A stretch of 64,000 bases of DNA. Origin: an uncultured Aquimarina sp. Its GTDB lineage: Bacteria > Bacteroidota > Bacteroidia > Flavobacteriales > Flavobacteriaceae. Made by a program: the position numbers and the translations under genes. Numbering within the stretch: position 1 is the stretch's first letter; the number at the start of each line of letters is the position of its first letter. Below the pieces are notes generated by a model that did not search any database, was not told the origin of the DNA, and was given only the letters and a program-made list of their open reading frames with translations. The stretch covers positions 1 through 64,000 of the forward strand of contig CANNFM010000015.1 of assembly GCA_947503835.1 (NCBI GenBank), written 5' to 3'. Below are positions 32,826-40,976 of the stretch, piece by piece.

Positions 32826-34025
32826 TTAGAAATGTATATCAAATTGTAATCTATATGCTAACCCACTACCATCACCATCTTGCGTAGTATAACTTATATC
32901 TGACTGAACTTTTAAATTGTGTCCCGCAACATATTTTGAAACCCCTAAGGTATATTGTTCTTCTAAACTTCTACCAACAACAGCATCAAAATTAAGATTG
33001 GTATAACGCCCTGCTACTTCCCAGTTACTTTTAAATAAATATCCGGCCTGTAAATTTATTGCATTACCTACTTGTACAATATCTCCGGTAGGAGTACCAT
33101 CTTCTTCTACTGCTATTGCCTCATCTGCATCTCTATCTGCAAATTCTCCCATAAAAGAAAAACCTCTGTATTTGAATACTGCATCAACAAATATGGTAGA
33201 GATATTAGTTTCATAAAAACCTGTACTGGTCTCCATATATGATCCCTGGTTACTTCTATCTTTTACAGCATCTGCATTAAAATCATAAGTAGCAGCCAAC
33301 AAAAATTTAGGGCTTTGTTCTCTTTTTAGATCTCCTCCTTTATAATCTCCTTTACTTGCAAACTTTCCAAAAGGTAATAATTCTACTCTACCTGTATATT
33401 GGTGCCCCCCTAAGTTTCCTGTGGTAATATTTCTACCTTCTCCTTGTGAAACCGCTAATATTTCTCTTACCAAAAACTTATCTGATAGTTTGAAGTGATG
33501 TCTTAATTGCACACCAAGATCACGATCAATATTAAATCTACTGTTTAATCTTGAGCGATCTACTAATTGTAAGTTTGCTGAGGAAATAACACGCTCTACG
33601 TTACCAGGCAGTTTTGTTTGACCAGCCCAAAGGGTGAAGTTTTTATAAAAATTCCATTTGATAACCGCATCAAGAATATAACGTGGTGCGTTATTTGTAA
33701 ATTCTGAAGCTCCAGAGATATCTCTATTAGATAAACCTAGTTCAATTTTATACTTAAGTTTTGGACTATATGCAAAACCACCAAATTTTAAACGTGCTCT
33801 TCTTACCAGGAAATTAGATTCAGGTCGACTGTAATCACCATCATTGATATCCCAACCTGTTGTAGAAAGGAATTGCATCCTAGTCGCAAATTTCATGCTC
33901 CAAGAGCTGTCTTTTGCCACTACATTTATAATTCCCTTTCCGAATTTAGTCTCAGTGATTTCCTGAGCGTTTACAAAACAAAATGTAAATAAGGCTAACG
34001 CCGTAAGTGTAATCTTTAATTTCAT
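32826..34025 (-). CDS. Phosphate-selective porin (OprP/OprO-like)
   Basis: A 399-residue outer-membrane protein with a signal peptide ending near CFVNAQ (residue 21). The barrel strands are arranged as in phosphate-selective porins: RPESNFLVRRARLKFGGFAY, PRYILDAVIKWNFYKNFTLW, GQTKLPGNVERVISSANLQL and LGVQLRHHF, ending with a terminal phenylalanine in YRLQFDIHF. It should let phosphate through the outer membrane to the PiT transporter, whose gene follows 80 bp later. Three TAACA boxes precede it. Confidence 0.9.
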   Translation of the reverse strand: MKLKITLTALALFTFCFVNAQEITETKFGKGIINVVAKDSSWSMKFATRMQFLSTTGWDINDGDYSRPESNFLVRRARLKFGGFAYSPKLKYKIELGLSNRDISGASEFTNNAPRYILDAVIKWNFYKNFTLWAGQTKLPGNVERVISSANLQLVDRSRLNSRFNIDRDLGVQLRHHFKLSDKFLVREILAVSQGEGRNITTGNLGGHQYTGRVELLPFGKFASKGDYKGGDLKREQSPKFLLAATYDFNADAVKDRSNQGSYMETSTGFYETNISTIFVDAVFKYRGFSFMGEFADRDADEAIAVEEDGTPTGDIVQVGNAINLQAGYLFKSNWEVAGRYTNLNFDAVVGRSLEEQYTLGVSKYVAGHNLKVQSDISYTTQDGDGSGLAYRLQFDIHF

Positions 34026-34050
34026 ATTCCGATACTAGTTTTTGTCGCTG

Positions 34051-34099
34051 CAAAGAACCAATATCAATGTTAAGTTAATGTTATCTTAATGTTTTTTAA
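34051..34099 (-). promoter_or_regulatory. Pho-box array and promoter of the porin gene
   Basis: On the + strand three 11-bp units begin with ATGTTA, ATGTTA and ATGTTT at 34067, 34078 and 34089, which read as TAACA in gene direction. The first T of the nearest TAACA (34072) is 14 bp before the -7-like box GTTCTTTG (34058 down to 34051). The TonB-receptor promoter has the same box sequence and the same distance. Confidence 0.7.
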
Positions 34100-34140
34100 T
34101 AATTATTTTAAAACAACCTTTTTTTTAAGTATTTATGCAA

Positions 34141-34301
34141 TACCAAATCGATTTCTAAATTACCAAAATCTATTCGTTCTTTTTTCATTTTACCGCCTTA
34201 GTCATACTTTCCATAGCTAAGGCTATGCAAAGTATTCCTAGCGTTGTAAAACATAAAAAACAACTTTGTCTTTATTAGGCAATTTAGAAATCTATTCGGT
34301 A
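34141..34301. mobile_element. 161-bp palindromic MITE-like element
   Basis: The outer arms 34141-34164 and 34278-34301 are inverted copies with four mismatches in 24 bp (shared core GATTTCTAAATT). Inside, TTTTAC, ATACTTT and CATAGC on the left match GTAAAA, AAAGTAT and GCTATG on the right, around a short centre, so nearly the whole element folds into one hairpin. Both ends read TACC/GGTA; if TA is the target duplication, the element resembles IS630/mariner-derived MITEs. It carries no plausible gene. It lies in the 449-bp gap between the porin and chrA. Confidence 0.65.
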
Positions 34302-34305
34302 TAAA

Positions 34306-34338
34306 AACAAAAAAAGGCTGACCAAAACTTGGTCAGCC
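34306..34338 (-). terminator. chrA terminator
   Basis: GGCTGACCAA (34316-34325) pairs with TTGGTCAGCC (34329-34338). On the - strand the stem is followed by a T-run that extends to 34306. Confidence 0.8.
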
Positions 34339-34474
34339 CAGTATTTCAAAAATCTAAGTCGACAAAAACTAATACGATTTTTTGAAATTACTATTTGTCA
34401 TATGACTCGTCAAAAATATTTTATTTGGCGAGTTTTTGTGTTATCAGAACTTTAAGCTATCGTTAAAAATTCTT

Positions 34475-35605
34475 TTAAATAAGAGACAGTAGATACCCTA
34501 GAATAGATCCTCCAAGTACAATCCACATAGCATTTACCTTTTTTACGCCGAATATCATGAATACGCTTAACAAGGCAATACTTATAGCTTTCCAATCAGT
34601 CAGTGTATCCAAAGACATCACATATAGTACTGATAGCATTATAGCAACAGCCGCGATATTAACTGAATCCAAAAAGTAGCTCAACACTTTGGATGTTCTC
34701 ATTTTAGGCACCAATGGGTTAAGAAGTAATACAAAAAGAAAAGAAGGGAGAAAAATTCCTATGGTGGCAGCTACCGCTCCCCAAAAACCAGCCAATTGAT
34801 AACCAATGAAGGTGGCGGTAGACAAAACAGGCCCTGGTGTAAATTGGCCTACAGCAATTGCATCTATCAATTCTGGACGTGTTAACCATCCTTTGGTCAC
34901 TAGTTCTGCATCCAGATATGCAAACAATACGTAACCGCTACCATATAATATAGCACCTACTTTTATAAAGGTCCAAAACACTTTAAGAGATGATAATTTC
35001 ACAAAGGCGATTGTCGAAATTTTGAATAGAAAAAAAGGTGTAATAGACTTGGGAGTAGTAATCAATCTGGATTTTGAATAGAAATATAATGTTCCCAAAA
35101 TACCTCCACATAATAATGCCGTAATCTCATTTACACCAAAAAGGCTGGCCATCAAAACTAAAACACCAATAGCACCAATCTCCCAGTTTTTTAAAGCTTT
35201 CTTTCCTAATTTCAGAATTGCAGAAGCTATAATCGCCAGTACAGCTGGCTTAATTCCAAAAATAAAAGGAGTAACCTCTGGTAATTGCCCATATGACGTA
35301 TAGAACCATGCCAAAACTCCGGTAATAACTACTGCCGGAAAAACAAAACATGCACCAGCAACAAATAGACCTAGAACTCCCGCACGCTCATGACCACAAT
35401 GCATAACCATCTCGGTAGAGTTAGGTCCAGGAATCAAATTCGTAGCTCCAATAAGATCCAGAAAATGTTGCCTATTCATCCATTTTCTTTTATCAACTAC
35501 TTCATCTTCCATCATTGCTATATGCGCTGCCGGACCACCAAATGCAATACATCCAAGTTTAAAGAAAACAGTTGCGACCTCTATCAATTTATCATTCTTG
35601 TTCAT
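34475..35605 (-). CDS. chrA: ChrA-type chromate/anion transporter
   Basis: A membrane protein of 376 residues from the ATG at 35605 (MNKNDKLIEVATVFFKLG). An in-frame ATG at 35698 would add 31 residues unlike the family and is not used. Two fused CHR halves are present: FKLGCIAFGGPAAHIAMMED with GATNLIPGPNSTEMV in the first, and FIKVGAILYGSGYVLFAYLD with AVGQFTPGPVLSTATF in the second. Homologues export chromate; sulfate-like ions are also possible. It is divergent from a MORN-like gene. Confidence 0.88.
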   Translation of the reverse strand: MNKNDKLIEVATVFFKLGCIAFGGPAAHIAMMEDEVVDKRKWMNRQHFLDLIGATNLIPGPNSTEMVMHCGHERAGVLGLFVAGACFVFPAVVITGVLAWFYTSYGQLPEVTPFIFGIKPAVLAIIASAILKLGKKALKNWEIGAIGVLVLMASLFGVNEITALLCGGILGTLYFYSKSRLITTPKSITPFFLFKISTIAFVKLSSLKVFWTFIKVGAILYGSGYVLFAYLDAELVTKGWLTRPELIDAIAVGQFTPGPVLSTATFIGYQLAGFWGAVAATIGIFLPSFLFVLLLNPLVPKMRTSKVLSYFLDSVNIAAVAIMLSVLYVMSLDTLTDWKAISIALLSVFMIFGVKKVNAMWIVLGGSILGYLLSLI

Positions 35606-35766
35606 GCAAGTATTACCTTTCTTATTAGAATTAAGTTCATCAAAAATATAAATATAATAGGAACTCATCTCACTCGAAAGAGTAACCAAATCAATCACAT
35701 AACATCAAACTAAAGGATGAATTATTTATTATTTAACCTGTTAATTTTCAGGTAAATACATTTTTA

Positions 35767-35821
35767 ATGTTAATTTAATGTTATGCAAATGTTGCTTAAA
35801 CGTAAAATAAATGTTACTTTT
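35767..35821. promoter_or_regulatory. Pho-box-like array between chrA and the MORN-like gene
   Basis: ATGTT begins at 35767, 35778, 35789 and 35811 on the + strand, with a degenerate unit (ACGTA) at 35800, so five 11-bp steps are in phase. TAACA reads towards chrA, but the last unit overlaps a -7-like box TACTTTTA (35815-35822) for the MORN-like gene. Upstream, ACCTG (35736-35740) and CAGGT (35749-35753) form an inverted pair. Which gene is controlled is not clear. Confidence 0.55.
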
Positions 35822-35866
35822 ATAGTATAAGTCGACATCCCAAATAATTTTAAAATATTTAGAATC

Positions 35867-36226
35867 ATGAAAAACATAATAGTATTAATCGCCATTTTAT
35901 TCTCGGCAACTATAATGGCGCAGGATGTAAAACCTACATTTGAAAAACAAGGAGATGCGATAAAAGGAACTTTCTTTCATGAAAATGGAGAAGTTCGCCA
36001 ACAAGGTTTTTATAATACAGAAGGTAAGCTTCATGGAGAATGGAAATCATATGACACATCTGGAAAGAAAATTGCCATGGGTCGATACAATAATGGAGTA
36101 AAAACTGGAAAATGGTTTTTTTGGGCTGCAGATAAATTATCAGAAGTAAATTATTCAGATAATCAAATTGCAGATGTGACTACATGGTCAAACAAAGACA
36201 ATGTTGTAGTTAATTACGAGAATTAG
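35867..36226 (+). CDS. Exported MORN/YwqK-like repeat protein
   Basis: A 119-residue protein with a signal peptide ending near ATIMAQ (residue 19). It has three MORN-like units: GTFFHENGEVRQQGFYNTEG, LHGEWKSYDTSGKKIAMGRY and KTGKWFFWAADKLSEVNYSD. Proteins of this type are often annotated as YwqK-family antitoxin, but no toxin is near and the exported location argues against that label. The 11-bp TAACA/TGTTA array before it suggests phosphate-linked expression. Confidence 0.75.
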   Translation: MKNIIVLIAILFSATIMAQDVKPTFEKQGDAIKGTFFHENGEVRQQGFYNTEGKLHGEWKSYDTSGKKIAMGRYNNGVKTGKWFFWAADKLSEVNYSDNQIADVTTWSNKDNVVVNYEN

Positions 36227-36251
36227 ATTATAATCAAAACATATAAACGGG

Positions 36252-36280
36252 AACACCTCAAAATGTTGAGGTGTTTTTTG
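36252..36280 (+). terminator. MORN-like gene terminator
   Basis: AACACCTCAA (36252-36261) pairs with TTGAGGTGTT (36266-36275) and runs into a T-run, 25 bp after the stop codon. Confidence 0.85.
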
Positions 36281-36497
36281 TTTATAAAAAGTACTCTTCT
36301 TTATTAAAGTTTGATTTTTATTTTCAGAAAAACTTAATATCTTATTTACAGCAATCATTACAGAAACAATTTCTTAACATTCGATTCTTTAAGTTTGATG
36401 AACACGGTAAAACACATCTCTATTCATTTTCAGTATTGTAAAGCTTCTTCTTATATAAGAATACGCTATTAATCATACTAGCGCTAGATAAATACGG

Positions 36498-36575
36498 ATA
36501 ACATTTAGATAACATTATAATCATCAATACTTAATTTTTGAATAACACTCATTTAACACTTCTCTTCGTTCTTTG
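36498..36575 (+). promoter_or_regulatory. Pho-box array and promoter of the TonB-receptor operon
   Basis: TAACA occurs at 36499, 36510, 36543 and 36554; the gaps (11, 33 and 11 bp) keep one helical phase across six slots. The last TAACA starts 14 bp before the -7-like box GTTCTTTG (36568-36575), the same box and distance as in the porin promoter. The start codon follows at 36600. The rest of the 373-bp gap 36227-36599 holds only the upstream terminator. Confidence 0.7.
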
Positions 36576-36599
36576 CCTCGGAATTTGAGAACAAACTAA

Positions 36600-39410
36600 A
36601 TGAGAAAAATTGTTATACTAGTTGCGTTATTTGTTGTTGGGATACTTAGCGCACAAGAAACCGGATCAATAACAGGTACTTTGCTTGACAAAGAAGCTGG
36701 AGATCAACCTCTACCTTTTGCTAATGTAATCATTAAAGGCACCACTAAGGGAACCACTACAGATTTTGATGGATTATACACTCTTGACAATCTAGAGCCA
36801 GGTACATATACAGTAGAGTTTAGCTTTGTAGGATACGAAACTATTGACGTTAAAGATGTAGTTGTTAACCTTAATGAAGCTACAACAGTTAATTCTTCTA
36901 TTGGTGCTAGCGCTGCTGCATTAGATGAAGTAGTTATTAAAACCACTACAAAAAAAGAATCTGAAGCCGCTATTTTATTAGAACAAAAAAATGCAGTGAC
37001 TATTCAACAAAAGATCGGCGCACAAGAACTTGCCAAAAAAGGAGTAAGTGATGTTGCAACAGGGCTTACTAAAGCAACTGGTATTTCTAGACAAAGCGAC
37101 AAATTATATGTTCGTGGTTTAGGAGATCGTTATAATAATGCCTATTTAAATGGCTTACCAATCCCCTCATTAAATCCTAAATTAAAACTTATCGATCTTG
37201 GGATTTTTCCAACCGATATTGTAGAGAATCTTGGAATTTTCAAAACGTATTCCCCAGATATTTATGGAGATTTTGCAGGAGCAAGCGTAAATATTGATAC
37301 CAAAGACCGCCCAGGGAAAGGATTTCTAGAGTTTGGTTTTAATTCTGGTATAAACTCAAACGCAGTTAGCAATGATTTCTTTTTATTAAATGGAGGAAGA
37401 TATGATGACTGGGGACTGGATGACGGATCCAGAAGAGTTCCAATTTTCTTAGACATCCCTAATTATAACTATGTAAGTACCGATATTGCTCATTATCCTT
37501 TTGATACTTCTTTTAATCCCGAAAAAAGATTTAACGCTCCCGACGGAGGTGCAAGTATTACAGGAGGAAAAACTTTTGTAATAGCCGATGAGAAAAAACT
37601 AGATGTATTGTTTACAGGATCTTTTAGCCAAAATCACAGAACCGCTCTAGATGGTAATCAAGCTGCTTTCAACTCTCAGGGAGAAAGTATTACAGGCTTA
37701 GGAAATTTTAAAAAAGTAGATCGTTACCAATATAGTACGAATACTACCTTATTAGGAAGTTTAGGATATCGTTGGAATAGTAAGAACAAAATCCTTGCGA
37801 CCTCATTATTTGTAAACGATACTCAGGATGAACTCAGAGAATTTACCGATGGAGTAAGTAGTGAAGATACTGATGTGGGTATTCAATTAAGAAGAGGTAC
37901 ATATGAACAAAACAGCTTATTTACCCAACAACTTATTGGTGAACATAAGTTCAAAGAAGGCGCTTACCAACTTGATTGGGGAATAGCTTACAACAAAGCT
38001 CAAGGTTTAATCCCAGATAGACGTCAATTAGTATTTACCGAATTACAAAACGGAAACTTAGTTTTAGGAAACCGTACAAGCCCTGATCTGGCAAACAACC
38101 AACGTTTCTATCAGGAATTAAATGAAAACGATTATTCAGGAAAATTAGATTTTGATATTAATTTTGGCAAGGATGAGGAAGATAACTTCAAAAACAAACT
38201 TACTGTTGGTTTAGCCACTAGATCAAAAGATCGGGATTTCGAATCTAACCAGTTAAACTATAATGTAAACAATTTTAGAAACACTAATGTTGATTTTAAC
38301 AATCCAGATGCTTTATTGAATGAAGCCAATTTCCTAAACGGCGAGTATGTTGTTTTAGAAAACCTGAATACCACCAGAATCTATGAAGCAGATTTATTAA
38401 CCCTTGCCGGGTATGCGAATCTACAATATGCTTTATCCAGTAAATTAACCTTTAACGGAGGTATTCGTACCGAGCTGTTTGAACAAAATGTATTTTATAG
38501 AGAGCAGCAGGATTTGGAAACTTCTCCTTTTCGAACACAACAGATTGAAGAAACATTTATTCTGCCTAGTATTAGTTTGAAGTATGTAGTAAACCCAAAA
38601 TCAAACCTTCGTTTTGCAGCAAGTAAAACAGTTACATTACCTAAGTTTACCGAGGTTGCTCCTTTCTTAGATGAAGATGTGACTGAATCAACATTGGGTA
38701 ATCCAATCCTTAAAAACTCTGACAACTATAATGTAGATATTAAATGGGAATATTTCCCAGAGCAAGCTGGCGAGCTACTTGCGGCTACTTTGTTTGGTAA
38801 ATATATAGATAAGCCTATAGAAAAAGTATTTGTAGCATCGGCATCCAATGTAAATACTTTTGTAAATTCTGATAATGCCATAATTTTTGGAGCCGAATTA
38901 GAATTTAGAAAAAATCTTGGTAATCTTTTCAAACTAGAAGAAACCGTTTGGAATAATCTTAATTTTGGTGTGAATGCTACTTTAATGTACACGCAAGTAG
39001 AAATAGACCGCACAGTTACTACATTTAACGGGTCTAATATTGCTCCTACCAATACAGAAAGACAATTACAAGGTGCTTCTCCTTTCCTAATAAATGCAGA
39101 TTTAGCCTATTCCAAAGAATTCGAAAAACACAAAATCACTTCGGCTGTAGACTTCAACATTTTTGGAGATCGAGTATACTCTGCAGGAGGTAATGGTGTA
39201 GGTGACATCTTTGAAAGAGGATTTGGCGTATTAAACTTCAATTTTAAAGATGAAATAGGGGATCATGTAGAAATAAGCTTCAAAGCAAAAAATTTATTAA
39301 ACCCATCAATTGAGAGATTCCAGGATCAAGAAGATCTAAATCAGGAATTTACTACCTATAAATTCGATAATGGTATCAATTTTAGTCTTGGGGTGACATT
39401 TAAATTATAA
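36600..39410 (+). CDS. TonB-dependent receptor with carboxypeptidase-like domain
   Basis: A 936-residue outer-membrane receptor. The signal peptide ends near GILSAQ (residue 19). Residues 22-107 are a CarboxypepD_reg-like domain (GSITGTLLDKEAGDQPLPFA). The plug follows at about 120-235 (RQSDKLYVRGLGDRYNNAYL) and a 22-stranded barrel closes with NFSLGVTFKL. It imports a ligand with TonB energy. The phased TAACA boxes and the beta-helix lipoprotein gene 33 bp downstream suggest uptake of a phosphorus source under phosphate limitation; this is inference. Confidence 0.92.
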   Translation: MRKIVILVALFVVGILSAQETGSITGTLLDKEAGDQPLPFANVIIKGTTKGTTTDFDGLYTLDNLEPGTYTVEFSFVGYETIDVKDVVVNLNEATTVNSSIGASAAALDEVVIKTTTKKESEAAILLEQKNAVTIQQKIGAQELAKKGVSDVATGLTKATGISRQSDKLYVRGLGDRYNNAYLNGLPIPSLNPKLKLIDLGIFPTDIVENLGIFKTYSPDIYGDFAGASVNIDTKDRPGKGFLEFGFNSGINSNAVSNDFFLLNGGRYDDWGLDDGSRRVPIFLDIPNYNYVSTDIAHYPFDTSFNPEKRFNAPDGGASITGGKTFVIADEKKLDVLFTGSFSQNHRTALDGNQAAFNSQGESITGLGNFKKVDRYQYSTNTTLLGSLGYRWNSKNKILATSLFVNDTQDELREFTDGVSSEDTDVGIQLRRGTYEQNSLFTQQLIGEHKFKEGAYQLDWGIAYNKAQGLIPDRRQLVFTELQNGNLVLGNRTSPDLANNQRFYQELNENDYSGKLDFDINFGKDEEDNFKNKLTVGLATRSKDRDFESNQLNYNVNNFRNTNVDFNNPDALLNEANFLNGEYVVLENLNTTRIYEADLLTLAGYANLQYALSSKLTFNGGIRTELFEQNVFYREQQDLETSPFRTQQIEETFILPSISLKYVVNPKSNLRFAASKTVTLPKFTEVAPFLDEDVTESTLGNPILKNSDNYNVDIKWEYFPEQAGELLAATLFGKYIDKPIEKVFVASASNVNTFVNSDNAIIFGAELEFRKNLGNLFKLEETVWNNLNFGVNATLMYTQVEIDRTVTTFNGSNIAPTNTERQLQGASPFLINADLAYSKEFEKHKITSAVDFNIFGDRVYSAGGNGVGDIFERGFGVLNFNFKDEIGDHVEISFKAKNLLNPSIERFQDQEDLNQEFTTYKFDNGINFSLGVTFKL

Positions 39411-39443
39411 AAAAGTAAACAACACAATTAATTATTTATAGCG

Positions 39444-40769
39444 ATGAAAACAAAAAATTTATTTACCGGAATAATGATGGGTGCTGCAATACTGTTTAAT
39501 GCATGTACCATACAAGAAGATAATATCGGAGATGTTATTATAAATCCGAATGGCGGAGGAAATACTAACGGAACTGTTATTCTTGAAGGCAAAATAACCG
39601 AAGATCGTAACTTAACTTCAGACGAAGTCTACGAATTACGAGGAGGTGTATCTGTTGTTAACGGTGTAACTCTAACTATTGAAGCTGGTACACGAATTAT
39701 CGCCGGTGATGTAGGTGGGGTATTCTCTTACTTAGCTATCGAACAAGGAGCAAAAATCATTGCAGAAGGTACATCGGCACAGCCAATCGTATTTACTTCA
39801 AATAAATCTACACCAAACCCTGGTGACTGGGGAGGACTTTTGCTGGCGGGTAGAGCACCAATCAATAGAGGCACTACAGCTACTACAGAGGTAGCTAACC
39901 TTACCTATGGCGGAACTGATGCTACAGACAATTCTGGTATATTACGTTATGTACGTTTGGAATATACTGGTGGAAAAATTAATGATGATGCAGAATATAA
40001 TGGACTTTCATTATATGGTGTTGGTAATGGTACTACCATAGAATATATACAAGCTTTTAATGGAAATGATGATGGAATTGAATTCTTTGGCGGAACGGTA
40101 GATTTAAAATACGCTATCGTAACCGGTGCTGGTGATGATTCTTTTGACTGGACAGATGGATGGGTAGGAAATGGTCAGTTCTGGATTGCACAACAAACTT
40201 CTGCTGCAGGTGATAAAGGAATCGAAGCAGACAACTTATCTTCTGCTCCCGATGCAGCACCATTCTCTAACCCAACGCTTTCTAACATTACATTAATTGG
40301 TGCAGAAGATGGAGATGGTGAAAATAAAGGAATCGAGTTTAGAGCAGGAACCAAAGTAACCATGTACAACGCCATCATCAAAGCATTTCCAGGAAAAGGA
40401 ATCGAAGTTGATGATGATCAAACCTTAATCAACTTGAATAATAACGAGGTAATTGTTAGAAATTCGATTATTGATAATGTAAACTCATTTGACTTGGATC
40501 ATGGTGGTGCCACTGTAGACCTTGCAAATTTTGCGACATTCAATAACTTCACTTTAGATGGCTCTAAAGCTCCTTTTAACAACAGTGGTTCTTCAATTCC
40601 TGTAGGTTTTGAAATCAATGGTTTAACAGGAACTTATGAGTTTACAATTGCCGTTGATGGTGTAGATAACTTTGATCCTTCTACCTTAGGAACATTTTTT
40701 GAAGCTGCAAATTATGTGGGTGCTTTACAAGATGGAGACACTTGGGCATCCGGTTGGACTCGTTTATAA
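39444..40769 (+). CDS. Surface lipoprotein with parallel beta-helix
   Basis: A 441-residue lipoprotein with lipobox LFNAC (Cys21). The body repeats units of the kind GVTLTIEAGTRIIAGDVGGV, LTYGGTDATDNSGILRYVRL, GVGNGTTIEYIQAFNGNDDG and ATVDLANFATFNNFTLDGSK, typical of right-handed parallel beta-helices. It is rich in aspartate and glycine. It replaces the SusD partner usually seen with such receptors and is probably the ligand-binding partner of the TonB receptor. The pair ends at a strong terminator. Confidence 0.8.
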   Translation: MKTKNLFTGIMMGAAILFNACTIQEDNIGDVIINPNGGGNTNGTVILEGKITEDRNLTSDEVYELRGGVSVVNGVTLTIEAGTRIIAGDVGGVFSYLAIEQGAKIIAEGTSAQPIVFTSNKSTPNPGDWGGLLLAGRAPINRGTTATTEVANLTYGGTDATDNSGILRYVRLEYTGGKINDDAEYNGLSLYGVGNGTTIEYIQAFNGNDDGIEFFGGTVDLKYAIVTGAGDDSFDWTDGWVGNGQFWIAQQTSAAGDKGIEADNLSSAPDAAPFSNPTLSNITLIGAEDGDGENKGIEFRAGTKVTMYNAIIKAFPGKGIEVDDDQTLINLNNNEVIVRNSIIDNVNSFDLDHGGATVDLANFATFNNFTLDGSKAPFNNSGSSIPVGFEINGLTGTYEFTIAVDGVDNFDPSTLGTFFEAANYVGALQDGDTWASGWTRL

Positions 40770-40794
40770 GTCAACAAAAATCTAATAAAAGAAA

Positions 40795-40818
40795 AAAGGC
40801 TGCCAATAGGCAGCCTTT
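40795..40818 (+). terminator. Terminator of the TonB-receptor operon
   Basis: AAAGGCTGCC (40795-40804) pairs with GGCAGCCTTT (40809-40818) around AATA, 25 bp after the stop codon. A second inverted pair, TCAGTTTC (40915-40922)/GAAACTGA (40930-40937), near the end of the convergent MATE gene may stop that transcript. Confidence 0.8.
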
Positions 40819-40976
40819 AATTATTATTACCAACTATAAAACAATAAATATGTCCAAATTCAGGGATCATTTACAACAAACCTCGAACTAATTTGAGTAC
40901 AATAATAATTAGTATCAGTTTCATTTTTCGAAACTGAGAAAAAATATTTTTTATTTACTGAAAATATAATTGCTGG

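Noticed and set aside
34110..34188. Short peptide frame on the - strand in the palindromic element (starts MKKERIDFG)
   Set aside because: Only 28 codons, no family, and the DNA is explained by the inverted repeat.
35606..35698. 31-residue N-terminal extension of ChrA
   Set aside because: The extension is unlike the family and the ATG at 35605 gives a normal start.
35867..36226. Antitoxin label for the MORN/YwqK-like protein
   Set aside because: It has a signal peptide and no adjacent toxin; the family label is not evidence of a toxin-antitoxin pair.
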